A DNA stretch of 64,000 nt, from the NCBI RefSeq assembly GCF_000007345.1, contig NC_003552.1, forward strand, positions 3,286,001 to 3,350,000. The letters are read 5' to 3'. The notes beneath the pieces are model-generated. The model had not been told where the DNA came from and made no database searches. It was given only the letters and a program-made list of their open reading frames with translations. Positions within the stretch are counted from its first letter, which is position 1, and every line of letters starts with the position of its first letter. Source of the DNA: Methanosarcina acetivorans C2A (GTDB lineage Archaea; Halobacteriota; Methanosarcinia; Methanosarcinales; Methanosarcinaceae). This document shows positions 47,306 through 55,567 of the stretch, in pieces. A program made the translations under genes and the position numbers.

Positions 47306-48044
47306 TATAGTCTATTTTACTAATATTTACCTATTACTGTAAATGAGCGATTACTATAATGCCTATAATGACGGAAAAGCAAAATATATCTGAGAATTTG
47401 GACAATCAATGCTCTTAAGTAATGACACTTTAAACATATATGAAAACAAAAAAATCGGCTCTTCGCTATTTCCTGTGGGTTAGAAATATTTGCATAGTTA
47501 TAAAGTAGCCAAACCAAAAAGAGAAATATTGAGCTTGAATATGATTTTCAACGGCAAATGTATCTAAATTTTATAGATGTTCTTTCAATATTTAGGAGGT
47601 GGATTTAAGTTACCCACTCGAAACAGCGAAGAGCCAAAAAATCTTAGAATAATTGAAAAAACGTTTCTTTTCAGTTTGTTCTCCAACCGTTTTGAATCCT
47701 TATTGGAGAATTCCATCTAAATTTTTATTCTCTCTTAATTTTTCTCTTACTGTTCTCTTAATTTTTCTCTTACTGTTCTCTTACTGTTCTCTTACTGTTC
47801 TCTTAATTTTTCTCTTAATTTTATCCAACTTGCATTTTTCAAAATTAAATTTAGAGAGAAACGTGGTTGAAAAACAAATCAGCTCGTAGATCTGTATGAT
47901 GATTTTCAGATAATATTTAGTACGGAATGTGGAGGTGGCGAAAAAATTTTGGAAAACCTTATTAAAAAAATAAACAATTTAAATATAAATAATTTAAAAA
48001 TAAACAATTTAAAAATAAACAATTTAAAAATTTAAAAATTGAAC
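47306..48044. other. AT-rich intergenic region with short tandem repeats
   Basis: No gene is supported. CTCTTACTGTT and TCTCTTAATTTTT units repeat between 47735 and 47825, and AAAAATAAACAATTT repeats between 47965 and 48030. Confidence 0.6.
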
Positions 48045-48904
48045 TTAATTTGCAAGAAGCATTATGATAGGAGCCATCACCACATAAGTGCCGTCCAGAA
48101 GGGTATACTGTAAAAGCAAATGACCTCTCCTGTAAGGTTCATGAACGAGGTATTCGATGAGAAATGCAAAATAAGGCAATGAAACAAGCAATCCCAGACA
48201 GGCGGGAGGAAAAGCCCCAAGGAAAAACCCGGCAAGTGTGAGAATTGCTACTACCCCGTTTATGAAATGGAGGAAATATTTCGTTTTCCGGATGCCCAGA
48301 ACAATAGGGAAGGTATTAACACCATTGATGCGGTCGGCTTCAATATCCTTCATATCATAGATAATCGAATTCATCGCTTCATTGAGAACGGTACGGAAAC
48401 AGAGAAGGGGCAGAGCTATAAAGTTGCCTGTCTGGAAATATATTCCTGTATAAAGGACAACAAAACTCAACCCGATTCCGACCATCAGGCTTTTTACACC
48501 GAGGTAATCCTTTGCACGTCTCCCCTTTTTTTGAATAAGGTTTTCTTGATGTCGGTTGTATAAAGGGCAAAATAAAAGATTGTTAAAACAATTAAGAGCC
48601 CCAGTTCAAATTTTTCGTGAAAAGCAAGAAATATCCCGAGTAAGGTCATGCTAACGGAAAAGGCCAGCAAAAACGGTTTGCAGGCAGTTACTGTAGAAGA
48701 AATGATATTGTCAACTGCTGCATCTTTATTGCCTTCGATTAACCTGTTCGCTGTATACAGTCCTGTTGTAATTGAAAACCAGACCAGTATCGGATTTAGC
48801 GAAACCGGTTCTGACAGCAAAATATTCGTAATCAGTGCTAGGCCAGCCATGGAAAGGCCGACAATTGTTCCTGAAGAAAAGACTAAAGCCAAAAATCTAT
48901 TCAT
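48045..48904 (-). pseudogene. UbiA-family prenyltransferase, single frameshift
   Basis: The N-terminal frame (ATG 48904, preceded by GGTGA) gives four helices with the first Asp motif region (TANRLIEGNKDAA). The second frame supplies YDMKDIEADRINGVNTFP (second Asp-rich motif) and four more helices ending LLAN. They join by a one-base shift at AAAAAAAGGGG near 48530, giving GRRAKDYLGVKSLMVGIG across the break. Together they make a normal UbiA enzyme, a membrane protein that transfers a prenyl chain from its diphosphate to an acceptor. Which acceptor cannot be told. A homopolymer error is a real alternative to gene loss. Confidence 0.8.
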
Positions 48905-49205
48905 CTTTTTCACCTTTCAAAATTTTGTTCCTGTATTCTGCACATCCTGAAAAAATTCGGATGAAACTTCGGTTCTTTTTTACTGTGCGCTCCTTTGCGA
49001 GCCGATACTACAACTCAAAATTAATTCTCAGAATCTCAGATTCAGAACATCAACCGGGTTGCTTATCGCAGAAATTATTTCTGAAACTTCATTGAATTGA
49101 GAACAAAGTTGGTTTTAGGATCAATTTTATAATTATAAGAAAAGTAAATCAAAACCAGAGAATCAAAAATTCGTAACTATCGTCCTATGGAAAGACAACA
49201 TCAAT

Positions 49206-49374
49206 ACCCATCATTCTCAGGGTCAGAGCTCTTTGAAGGCGTCAAAAAAGCTCAAAGAATAATGGGTAGTGGGGGCGAGTCATTGATCAAATCTGAAAAA
49301 CGAGCACATACTCCATGTTTAAAATAAATATGGAGAGACTTGGAGGCTTCTGTTTTTCAGTAACTCACCCCCAC
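49206..49374. ncRNA. Candidate structured RNA with three stacked or nested helices
   Basis: Helix 1 pairs 49206-49217 with 49256-49267 (11 of 12). Helix 2 pairs 49269-49280 with 49363-49374 (11 of 12, GTGGGGG with CCCCCAC). Helix 3, inside helix 2, pairs 49293-49301 with 49352-49360 (9 of 9), and a small CTCCAT/ATGGAG stem lies inside that. A TATA-like TTTATAATTA lies about 49123-49132 for plus-strand transcription. The strand and identity are unknown; no gene overlaps it. Confidence 0.5.
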
Positions 49375-49378
49375 GACC

Positions 49379-49450
49379 GAATAATGATATGTTGAAGAAT
49401 AATGATGTGTTGAAGAATAATGATGTGTTGAAGAATAATGATATGTTGAT
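49379..49450. repeat. 18-bp tandem repeat, four copies
   Basis: The unit GAATAATGATGTGTTGAA is repeated four times with A/G variation at one position, directly after the structured region. Confidence 0.9.
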
Positions 49451-49623
49451 ATGTAGGGGGTTTTAAAGAGAAAAAATTGTAACAAAAGTTAGACAAATGA
49501 TATGGAAATCACACAGGAAAATATATGAAAGTAATACTGGAAGAATATGTGGAAACCACACAGGAAAATATATAAAAACAGTCTCGGAAAAGATGCTTGA
49601 AAAGTTTCTGACCTGAATTTCGT

Positions 49624-50298
49624 TCAAGTTGATAGTGCAGATTGGTCAAACTCATGGGCTTTAATTTCTTTTTCATTTATCCTCTCCCTGAGCAGGTCAA
49701 GCACTTCTTCATCCGAAACGTCATACCAGTTTTCGTAAGCCTGAGCAACGGCCCTGAAATTGATAGGTATATCGAGTACAACAAGTTCGTCGGCTTCTTT
49801 TTCAATCACTTTTGCTGCCATTCTTCCTGTTACAGGCACAGCAACTACAATTTTTCCTGCTTTCCGGGCTCTGCAGAGTTCGATGGCTGCCCGCATGGTA
49901 GAGCCCATGGCAATCCCGTCATCGACAAGGATCACAGTTCTTCCTGAAAGCTCAGGCAGAGGATTTCCCCTTCTTAAAGCATTTATGCGTCTTTCGACCT
50001 CAGCAATCTGATCCTGTTTGATCCTTTCAATGGTTTCCCTGGCAAGCCAATAACTGGCATTTTCAAAAATAAAGGTGCTCCCGTCCTCGGCTACTGCTCC
50101 GAATCCGGCTTCCGGGTTGTCAGGAAAAGGCAGTTTCCTTACAATTATAAGGGAGAATTCAGTACCCAGCTTCCTTGAAACCTGCAATCCCACTTCCACT
50201 CCTCCGCGTGGAATAGCAAGGACAATAGGGTTTTTATCCCTGTACTTTTCAAGTACCTGGGCCAGTTTCTCTCCAGCATCTTTACGGTTTTTGAACAT
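49624..50298 (-). CDS. Phosphoribosyltransferase family protein
   Basis: A 224 aa soluble type I phosphoribosyltransferase. The PRPP-binding motif is VILVDDGIAMGSTMRAA, and the N-terminal region IVLAIPRGGVEVGLQVS supplies the PPi loop. A flexible hood segment with PFPDNPEAGFGAV matches the broad group often annotated as predicted phosphoribosyltransferase (COG1926). ATG 50298 is preceded by GGGTGGAAG. The substrate base cannot be predicted. It stands about 130 bp from the SDR gene on the same strand, so it may be read from the same transcript, but nothing proves this. Confidence 0.88.
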   Translation of the reverse strand: MFKNRKDAGEKLAQVLEKYRDKNPIVLAIPRGGVEVGLQVSRKLGTEFSLIIVRKLPFPDNPEAGFGAVAEDGSTFIFENASYWLARETIERIKQDQIAEVERRINALRRGNPLPELSGRTVILVDDGIAMGSTMRAAIELCRARKAGKIVVAVPVTGRMAAKVIEKEADELVVLDIPINFRAVAQAYENWYDVSDEEVLDLLRERINEKEIKAHEFDQSALST

Positions 50299-50429
50299 GC
50301 TTCCACCCTGTTTCAGAATTTGTCATCTTTCAGAGATTGTCTCTTTTTTGTCTCTCCTTTGTCTTTTTTTGTCGCAGTTATCTCTCTTTGTCTTTCTTTA
50401 TCGCTCTTTCAAACAGAGCAAAACCTGAA

Positions 50430-51140
50430 TTAAACCACCCTTATAGGAGGCCTGTAAATCTCAATTGAAGAGCCGGAAGGAAGAGTCGTTTCCGGCAAAC
50501 AGAGCTCAAGAACTTTCCTTGCCACGTCTTCGGGTTTCAGGACGGGTTTATCCGAGTGAAGTGAGTGATACATATCCGTATCCACGCTGGCAGGGCAGAC
50601 AGCATATACCTGAAGACCTCCTGCGATTTCATAAGCGACAGACTCGGTAAAACCTATTACTGCAAATTTTGAGGCACAGTATATCGAGAGTTTGGGTATC
50701 CCATGCTTTCCTGCACCTGAGGATATATTTATGATCCTTCCTTCTCCCCTCTTAAGCAAATGGGGAAGGGCGTACTTTGTGCAAAAAAACATACCTTTTA
50801 CATTCGTGTCCATAATAGTTTCATATTCTTCTGTTGAAGTGTCCACAAGATACTTTCCGTATGCTACCCCTGCGTTGTTTATGAGGATATCAATCTTCCC
50901 AAAGGTTTTTACTGCCTCTGAAATCATTTTTCTGACTTCTTCTTCTTTTCGGATATCTGTCCCTACCGCAAGCGCTTTTCCACCCACCCTTTCTACCATC
51001 CGGGCAGTTTTTCGAATCTCTTTTTCTGTCCTTGCAGCAATTACAATATCTGCTCCCTCTCTTGCGAGTGCCAGGCATATCGCCCTTCCAATCCCTCTTC
51101 CCCCACCGGTTATAACAGCTATCCGACCTCTCAATTTCAT
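50430..51140 (-). CDS. Short-chain dehydrogenase/reductase, paralogue 1
   Basis: A 236 aa classical SDR. The cofactor-binding motif is TGGGRGIGRAI near the N-terminus, followed by IAARTEKE (its Arg at the end of beta-2 suggests NADP), NNAGVAYG, catalytic Ser in ISSGAG and YCASKF (Tyr and Lys), all intact. It is related to 3-oxoacyl-[acyl-carrier-protein] reductases, but methanogens lack fatty acid synthesis, so the substrate is unknown. ATG 51140 is taken as the start, with GTGAT acting as ribosome-binding sequence. The gene at 51585 is a close paralogue in the same orientation. Confidence 0.9.
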   Translation of the reverse strand: MKLRGRIAVITGGGRGIGRAICLALAREGADIVIAARTEKEIRKTARMVERVGGKALAVGTDIRKEEEVRKMISEAVKTFGKIDILINNAGVAYGKYLVDTSTEEYETIMDTNVKGMFFCTKYALPHLLKRGEGRIINISSGAGKHGIPKLSIYCASKFAVIGFTESVAYEIAGGLQVYAVCPASVDTDMYHSLHSDKPVLKPEDVARKVLELCLPETTLPSGSSIEIYRPPIRVV

Positions 51141-51584
51141 AAAAATCACTTTATTTAAGTTATCAGAATAAAGGATATGTTTTTGGAAGCAGTATTTCTA
51201 AAATCAAGTTCTAATTAATCATTCGAATCAGAGATATGAATCAGGCGTTCGAATCATATTTTTGAATAGGTATTGGGGTCAGGCATTCGAATCATATCTT
51301 TGAATAGGTATTGGAGTCAGACATTCGAATCAAATATTTGAAATCGAATCGGTCCCATAGATGAATCAAATCCAGTATCTAATTGCTTTTTCTTAATTTC
51401 TTCTATAATCGATAAAGTAGAGGATTGAAAAAACTTGAAATAACTCTCTTCAATATCCCTAAAAAAGAAAAGGGAATTTTCCGGTAGATAAGGTATTCAC
51501 AGAGTCATTACAGAGTACAGAGTCATTACAGAGTCCGGTAAGTTCTGCAGAACTCCGGGTTTTTGTCTTTTACTTATTTAATTT
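51141..51584. repeat. Intergenic region with a ~50-bp imperfect repeat
   Basis: Between about 51225 and 51345 a unit containing CATTCGAATCATATTTTTGAA and TAGGTATTGG recurs about three times (only shown in part here). The 35 bp just upstream of the SDR gene resemble the upstream region of its paralogue. Confidence 0.65.
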
Positions 51585-52295
51585 TCAAATTTGAGGGATA
51601 GGTAGAGCACTTATTTCTATTATTTTTCCGGACGCAACTCTTGATTCAGGTGAGGCTATCTCCAGAACTTTTTGTGCAACATTCTCAGGTTTAAGTTCAG
51701 GTCTGCTTTTATAGATTGACCGGTACATATCCGTGTCCACAGCACCCGGGCAGATTGAATAAACCTTTATCTGCCCTTCCAGTTCGGCAGCGATTGCCTC
51801 GGTTACGCCGTTTACCCCGAATTTTGAGGCGCAATACACGGAAAATTCAGGAATCCCGTGAAGCCCTCCTATTGAGGAGATATTGATGATCTTCCCGTTC
51901 TTGCTTCTTCTCAGATATGGAATCGCATACTTTGTGCAGAGGAAGACTCCTTTCAGATTCGTATCTATAATTTTATCGTACTCTTCCACGGTGGTTTCTT
52001 CCAGCCGCTTTTTTAACGCCACCCCTGCATTATTAATAAGAATATCAAGCCTGCCGCATTTGTCAATAGTTCTTGAGATAAGGCGTCTTACATCTTCTTC
52101 ATTGCGCACGTCAACAGGAATCTCAAATGCTTTACTTCCCATGTCTTTTAATTGATCCTGAGTTTCCTTGGATTCACTCTCATTCCTTGCAGCAATTATG
52201 ATATTCACACCCTCTTTTGCCAGAGCGAAACAAATGGCTCTTCCTATCCCTTTGTTCCCTCCTGTTACAAGGGCTGTTTGACCTACTAGACTCAT
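51585..52295 (-). CDS. Short-chain dehydrogenase/reductase, paralogue 2
   Basis: A 236 aa classical SDR, clearly a duplicate of the neighbouring gene. It has TGGNKGIGRAI for cofactor binding, IAARNESE (Arg suggesting NADP), NNAGVALKKR, ISSIGG (catalytic Ser) and YCASKFGV (Tyr, Lys). ATG 52295 is used because AAAAGGGATAG lies directly upstream; a start six codons earlier has no such site. The two paralogues share an upstream motif, so they are probably controlled alike. The substrate is unknown. Confidence 0.9.
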   Translation of the reverse strand: MSLVGQTALVTGGNKGIGRAICFALAKEGVNIIIAARNESESKETQDQLKDMGSKAFEIPVDVRNEEDVRRLISRTIDKCGRLDILINNAGVALKKRLEETTVEEYDKIIDTNLKGVFLCTKYAIPYLRRSKNGKIINISSIGGLHGIPEFSVYCASKFGVNGVTEAIAAELEGQIKVYSICPGAVDTDMYRSIYKSRPELKPENVAQKVLEIASPESRVASGKIIEISALPIPQI

Positions 52296-52550
52296 TACTA
52301 TCCCTTTTATCAAGTTATTTTTATCTATTTCTTTTTTATTAAAACAATGCTAAAAAGAGGGATATATTTTTGGAAACTAAGTTTCTGAAAAAAGATTCGT
52401 TTTTTGTGAGAACCAGGCTTTTGAGCTGTTTTTTTCGTTTTTGGTTCTCAAATTCTTACTGCAGGCACTTTTTATTTTATCCCTATCATTCTAGGAATTC
52501 ACAGGACGGTACTTGCGGGCATCGGAGAGATATTTCTTATTTCGACTCCT

Positions 52551-52811
52551 TCATTTTAGGTACTCCCGGTCGATATAACAATACTTCCAGTTCTCACCAG
52601 GCTGGTAAGATTGAATTACAGGATGTCCGGTTTCTTCAAAATGCTTTGTTGCATGTTTGTTTTTTGACTGGTTACAGCAACCTACATGCCCGCAGGTCAA
52701 GCATATCCTGAGGTGCACCCAGCTATCCCCACTTTTCAGGCATTCTTCACAGCCCTTTTCACCGGGTTCAAAATTCTCTACTTTTATTGTGTCTCTGTGT
52801 GTGCATACCAT
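52551..52811 (-). CDS. UBP-type zinc finger protein, 86 aa
   Basis: A stand-alone ZnF-UBP domain. Cysteines and histidines appear in family order: CTHRDTI, then CEECLKSGDSWVHLRICLTC, GHVGCC, NKHATKHFEETGHPV and a final WKYCYIDREY. This fold in eukaryotic deubiquitinases binds the C-terminal tail of ubiquitin; in archaea and bacteria it occurs as single-domain proteins of unknown partner. The length is normal for the domain alone. It is read on the same strand as the SDR genes downstream and the DUF1670 genes upstream but is separated from both. Confidence 0.88.
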   Translation of the reverse strand: MVCTHRDTIKVENFEPGEKGCEECLKSGDSWVHLRICLTCGHVGCCNQSKNKHATKHFEETGHPVIQSYQPGENWKYCYIDREYLK

Positions 52812-52839
52812 AGAATTTCTCCTTCTCCCTCTGAGTATT

Positions 52840-52900
52840 TCTTTCTTTTTTCCGATAATTTTTCTTTTTTCCGATAATTTTTCTTTTTTCCGATAATTTT
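52840..52900. repeat. 17-18 bp tandem repeat, TTTTTTCCGATAATTTTTC type
   Basis: Three head-to-tail copies. The same unit recurs at about 54591-54615 on the other side of the DUF1670 pair. Confidence 0.8.
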
Positions 52901-52960
52901 TCTAAACCCCCATTTGACCGATAGGCACTCACACTTGCCGTAGTTTGTTTCGCCCATCAC

Positions 52961-53710
52961 TCATTCCTCCTCATTTAAAATTCTTATGTATTCTTCTACT
53001 AGGGATTTTCCCATTCCCAGAATTTGTGCAATTTCCTCACTTTTCATCGTTTTGCTAAGCTTTTCTACCTTCTTGTATGCTTTAATGTACCTATCACACG
53101 CTTCCTGCGTGTGATTTGTCATTCTTGCAATATCCGGTGTTTGATATCCTTTTATGTACAAGTTTAGTATAATCCTCTTGTGAGTGACTGCTCTACCAAT
53201 ATCATGTATGATTCCTCTTGTTGGCAATATCTCGCCTGTTCTTTGCATATACTCCTTTGCCTGTTTGCTTACCGTACCCGTGGAAACATTTAGCAGATAT
53301 GCCATATCAGAATGTGTTAGCAGTGCTTCCTGTTCATATGCCTCTTTAAATATCCTAACCACTTTTGTTTCCATTATTTCTCTATCTGAATACCCTTCCT
53401 TCTTCATCTCCAGGTCATCTTTGGAAATCAAGGTCAAAACAATTGGTGTTAATGGTGTTTTCTTACTGTTTTTACCATAATTCGGCTTCTCTGAAGCCTT
53501 TGCTCCATACCACAAAATCTGTCCAACTTCTAGTTTCCATGGCTCTCTATAAGATTTCCTCACCACTTCCACGAGATCATTGGCAAACATTTCCTGAATT
53601 TTGTCACCTGCAATAAACTGGTAATCATTTTGTATCAGATCCAGAACTGAACCTTTCAGGGAGCTTGTTACCTTTGTTTCAATCATTGAAGGTACTTTCA
53701 TCTTCTCCAT
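52961..53710 (-). CDS. DUF1670 protein, second gene of pair
   Basis: A 249 aa soluble protein of the DUF1670 family. It has a mixed N-terminal domain (VGQILWYGAKASEKPNYGK) followed by two helix-turn-helix-like segments: ALLTHSDMAYLLNVSTGTVS with KQAKEYMQRTG, and LYIKGYQTPDIARMTNHTQE. The C-terminal helix pair SEEIAQILGMGKSLVEEY adds another. This design suggests a DNA-binding regulator, which is inference. Its ATG overlaps the end of the upstream paralogue by 13 bp, so the two are translationally coupled. Confidence 0.85.
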   Translation of the reverse strand: MEKMKVPSMIETKVTSSLKGSVLDLIQNDYQFIAGDKIQEMFANDLVEVVRKSYREPWKLEVGQILWYGAKASEKPNYGKNSKKTPLTPIVLTLISKDDLEMKKEGYSDREIMETKVVRIFKEAYEQEALLTHSDMAYLLNVSTGTVSKQAKEYMQRTGEILPTRGIIHDIGRAVTHKRIILNLYIKGYQTPDIARMTNHTQEACDRYIKAYKKVEKLSKTMKSEEIAQILGMGKSLVEEYIRILNEEE

Positions 53711-54528
53711 CTCCCCGAACTGTTTTTTGGACCTGTTTCCGTGTTCATTCTGCTGATCTCTTTTTTTCCAAAAATGCTATGAAGCTGGTCTAAACGTTCC
53801 TGATATTCCTCGGTAGAATAAGTCTCAATCAGCTCTTTGTATTCCTGAATTGTTTTTTCAGAAAGCCCTGTTATGATCCTGAGTTCTTCATCTTCGAATC
53901 CCTCTTCAGTCAGCACCAGTATTCTTGCAAAATCCTTTACATAACGCATTATGGCTTCGCCACTATGTTGGGTCTTTCTCTCGATCTCAGTATATTCGTA
54001 CCCTTTAAGATATAGCTCCAGAATCCGTTTTTTGTGGCTTACTCCGGGACCTATATCCTTCCATTTTCCTCTGGTTGGAACCAGTTCTCCATTCTCTTCC
54101 AGCGCTTCTATATGTCGTGAAATTGTCTTTGTACTCTCTCCCAGAAGAATTGCGATGTCAGCCTGGGTGAGCAAAGCGCCCTGAGTGTGTGCTTCATTAC
54201 TTATGCGCATGATCCGTTTATCCAGCAGCTCTCGCTGGTTCTTAACTTTGCAGTCTTCAGGGTCGTAGATAGTGATAATGACAGAAACCAGATTCATCTC
54301 ATTAACTGGTACGCCAGGAGGAACGTCTTTGGAAACTCCATGGAAGATAATCTGGCCTTCTTTGCGCTGACTGCTGAAATATAGGTCAATGTAAGAAATG
54401 AAGAGCTCAGACAGAGATCTGCAAACAGCACGAGGAAAGGAATAATCCTGCATCAGTTCATTGTAAAGTTGAGTCTGTAATTGGCGATTAAAAGTTGAGA
54501 GATATTCTTTTGGGATTTTCAAGACCAT
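53698..54528 (-). CDS. DUF1670 protein, first gene of pair
   Basis: A 276 aa paralogue of the following gene. The N-terminal domain includes YSFPRAVCRSLSELFISYID and GQIIFHGVSKDVPPGVPVN. Helix-turn-helix-like segments follow: ALLTQADIAILLGESTKTIS with RHIEALEENG, then LYLKGYEYTEIERKTQHSGE, and EELRIITGLSEKTIQEYKEL near the end. ATG 54528 is preceded by GGTGGC. It starts a two-gene operon; a regulatory role in DNA binding is inferred from the repeated HTH pattern. The family is abundant in methanogens and its function is not established. Confidence 0.85.
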   Translation of the reverse strand: MVLKIPKEYLSTFNRQLQTQLYNELMQDYSFPRAVCRSLSELFISYIDLYFSSQRKEGQIIFHGVSKDVPPGVPVNEMNLVSVIITIYDPEDCKVKNQRELLDKRIMRISNEAHTQGALLTQADIAILLGESTKTISRHIEALEENGELVPTRGKWKDIGPGVSHKKRILELYLKGYEYTEIERKTQHSGEAIMRYVKDFARILVLTEEGFEDEELRIITGLSEKTIQEYKELIETYSTEEYQERLDQLHSIFGKKEISRMNTETGPKNSSGRWRR

Positions 54529-54543
54529 TAGTGCCACCAACAA

Positions 54544-54727
54544 TGTTTTGGTGACAAGAGTAGATAAACAATCGGTCAGAAGGGGGTATTTTCTTTTTTC
54601 CGATAATTTTTCTTTTTCCTGAATACTTTCTTCCGAATACTCTCTCTATTTTGAACAATTCCTCTGTTCTGAATACTTTCTCTTTTTCGAATACCTTTTC
54701 TGTTCTGATACGCGGACCACGTAGCAG
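54544..54727. repeat. Short region with GAATACTTTCT-type degenerate repeats
   Basis: Contains one copy of the TTTTCCGATAATTTTTC unit and several degenerate copies of TGAATACTTTCT / CGAATACTCTC up to the ABC permease stop. No gene is seen. Confidence 0.6.
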
Positions 54728-55564
54728 TTACGTAACTGTGACCTTGCTAAATCTCCACCTTGCAATCAAAAACATAATTCCTGCAAAAGCCAGCAGGGCA
54801 AGATAGGAAATAAAAATCTGTTCCGGCGTGTAGGTATAACGGATTCCGATTGCGGAAAAGTCGCTCCCAATTGCAAAATACCTGATCCCGCTGACAAGAT
54901 GCGTGAGCGGGTTGATTATAGACAGGGCACGTAGCAAAGGCGGGAAAGAGTTCACGGGATACAGGGCATTGCTTGTGAAAAAGAAAGGCATGGTAAGCAG
55001 GGTTATTACTGCCTGCATCCCTTCGGGGCTTTCCATTGTTATTGCGATTGCAGCCGAAAGGAAAAGAAATCCGAGAGAAAACGTGCCCACAAAAACCATA
55101 ATCCCAATAAGGGAGTAAGCTATCTGCATCGGAGTATATCCTTCAAAAAACTGGACTCCGAGCAAAAGCCCGAACCCCATGATCACGGCTGCCTGGATAA
55201 AGGATTTTGTCATACCGGAAAGCCCTATCCCTATGATCACATGGATTCTCGGAATAGGACTTGAAAGGGTTTCGCGCATGAGCCCCCAGTTCTTGTCAAA
55301 GAGAAGCACGGTCCCTCCGAACAGGCTCGTAAAAAGTGTGGTCATTGCGATAACGCCTGCACCTATGAAGGTCAGGTAACCTACAGTCCTGACATTGGGG
55401 TCAACCGGCAGGGTTGAGGTCAGCCTTTCAAAGTTGTTTGACATTGCAATCCCGAAAAAGGCAAGCCAGAGAGCGGGCTGGACAAGAGAGGCAAAGAGGA
55501 GGGTCCTGAACCGGACAAACCTCAGCATGTCCCGCCAGTAGATGGTAAGAAACCCTGTGCGCAT
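54728..55564 (-). CDS. ABC-2 type transporter permease
   Basis: A 278 aa membrane protein with six predicted helices and the ABC-2 layout (DrrB-like). The N-terminus is basic and amphipathic (YWRDMLRFVRFR), helices begin at LFASLVQPALWLAFFGIAM, and the conserved C-terminal pattern is MPFFFTSNALYPVNSFP, then INPLTHLVSGIRY. It forms the membrane pore of an exporter with the ATPase gene, whose stop lies three bases before this ATG. The substrate may be a lipid, glycan or drug; sequence does not decide. Confidence 0.92.
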   Translation of the reverse strand: MRTGFLTIYWRDMLRFVRFRTLLFASLVQPALWLAFFGIAMSNNFERLTSTLPVDPNVRTVGYLTFIGAGVIAMTTLFTSLFGGTVLLFDKNWGLMRETLSSPIPRIHVIIGIGLSGMTKSFIQAAVIMGFGLLLGVQFFEGYTPMQIAYSLIGIMVFVGTFSLGFLFLSAAIAITMESPEGMQAVITLLTMPFFFTSNALYPVNSFPPLLRALSIINPLTHLVSGIRYFAIGSDFSAIGIRYTYTPEQIFISYLALLAFAGIMFLIARWRFSKVTVT

Positions 55565-55567
55565 CTC

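Noticed and set aside
47320-47517. 65-codon minus-strand frame upstream of the integrase remnant
   Set aside because: No motif or start context; AT-driven.
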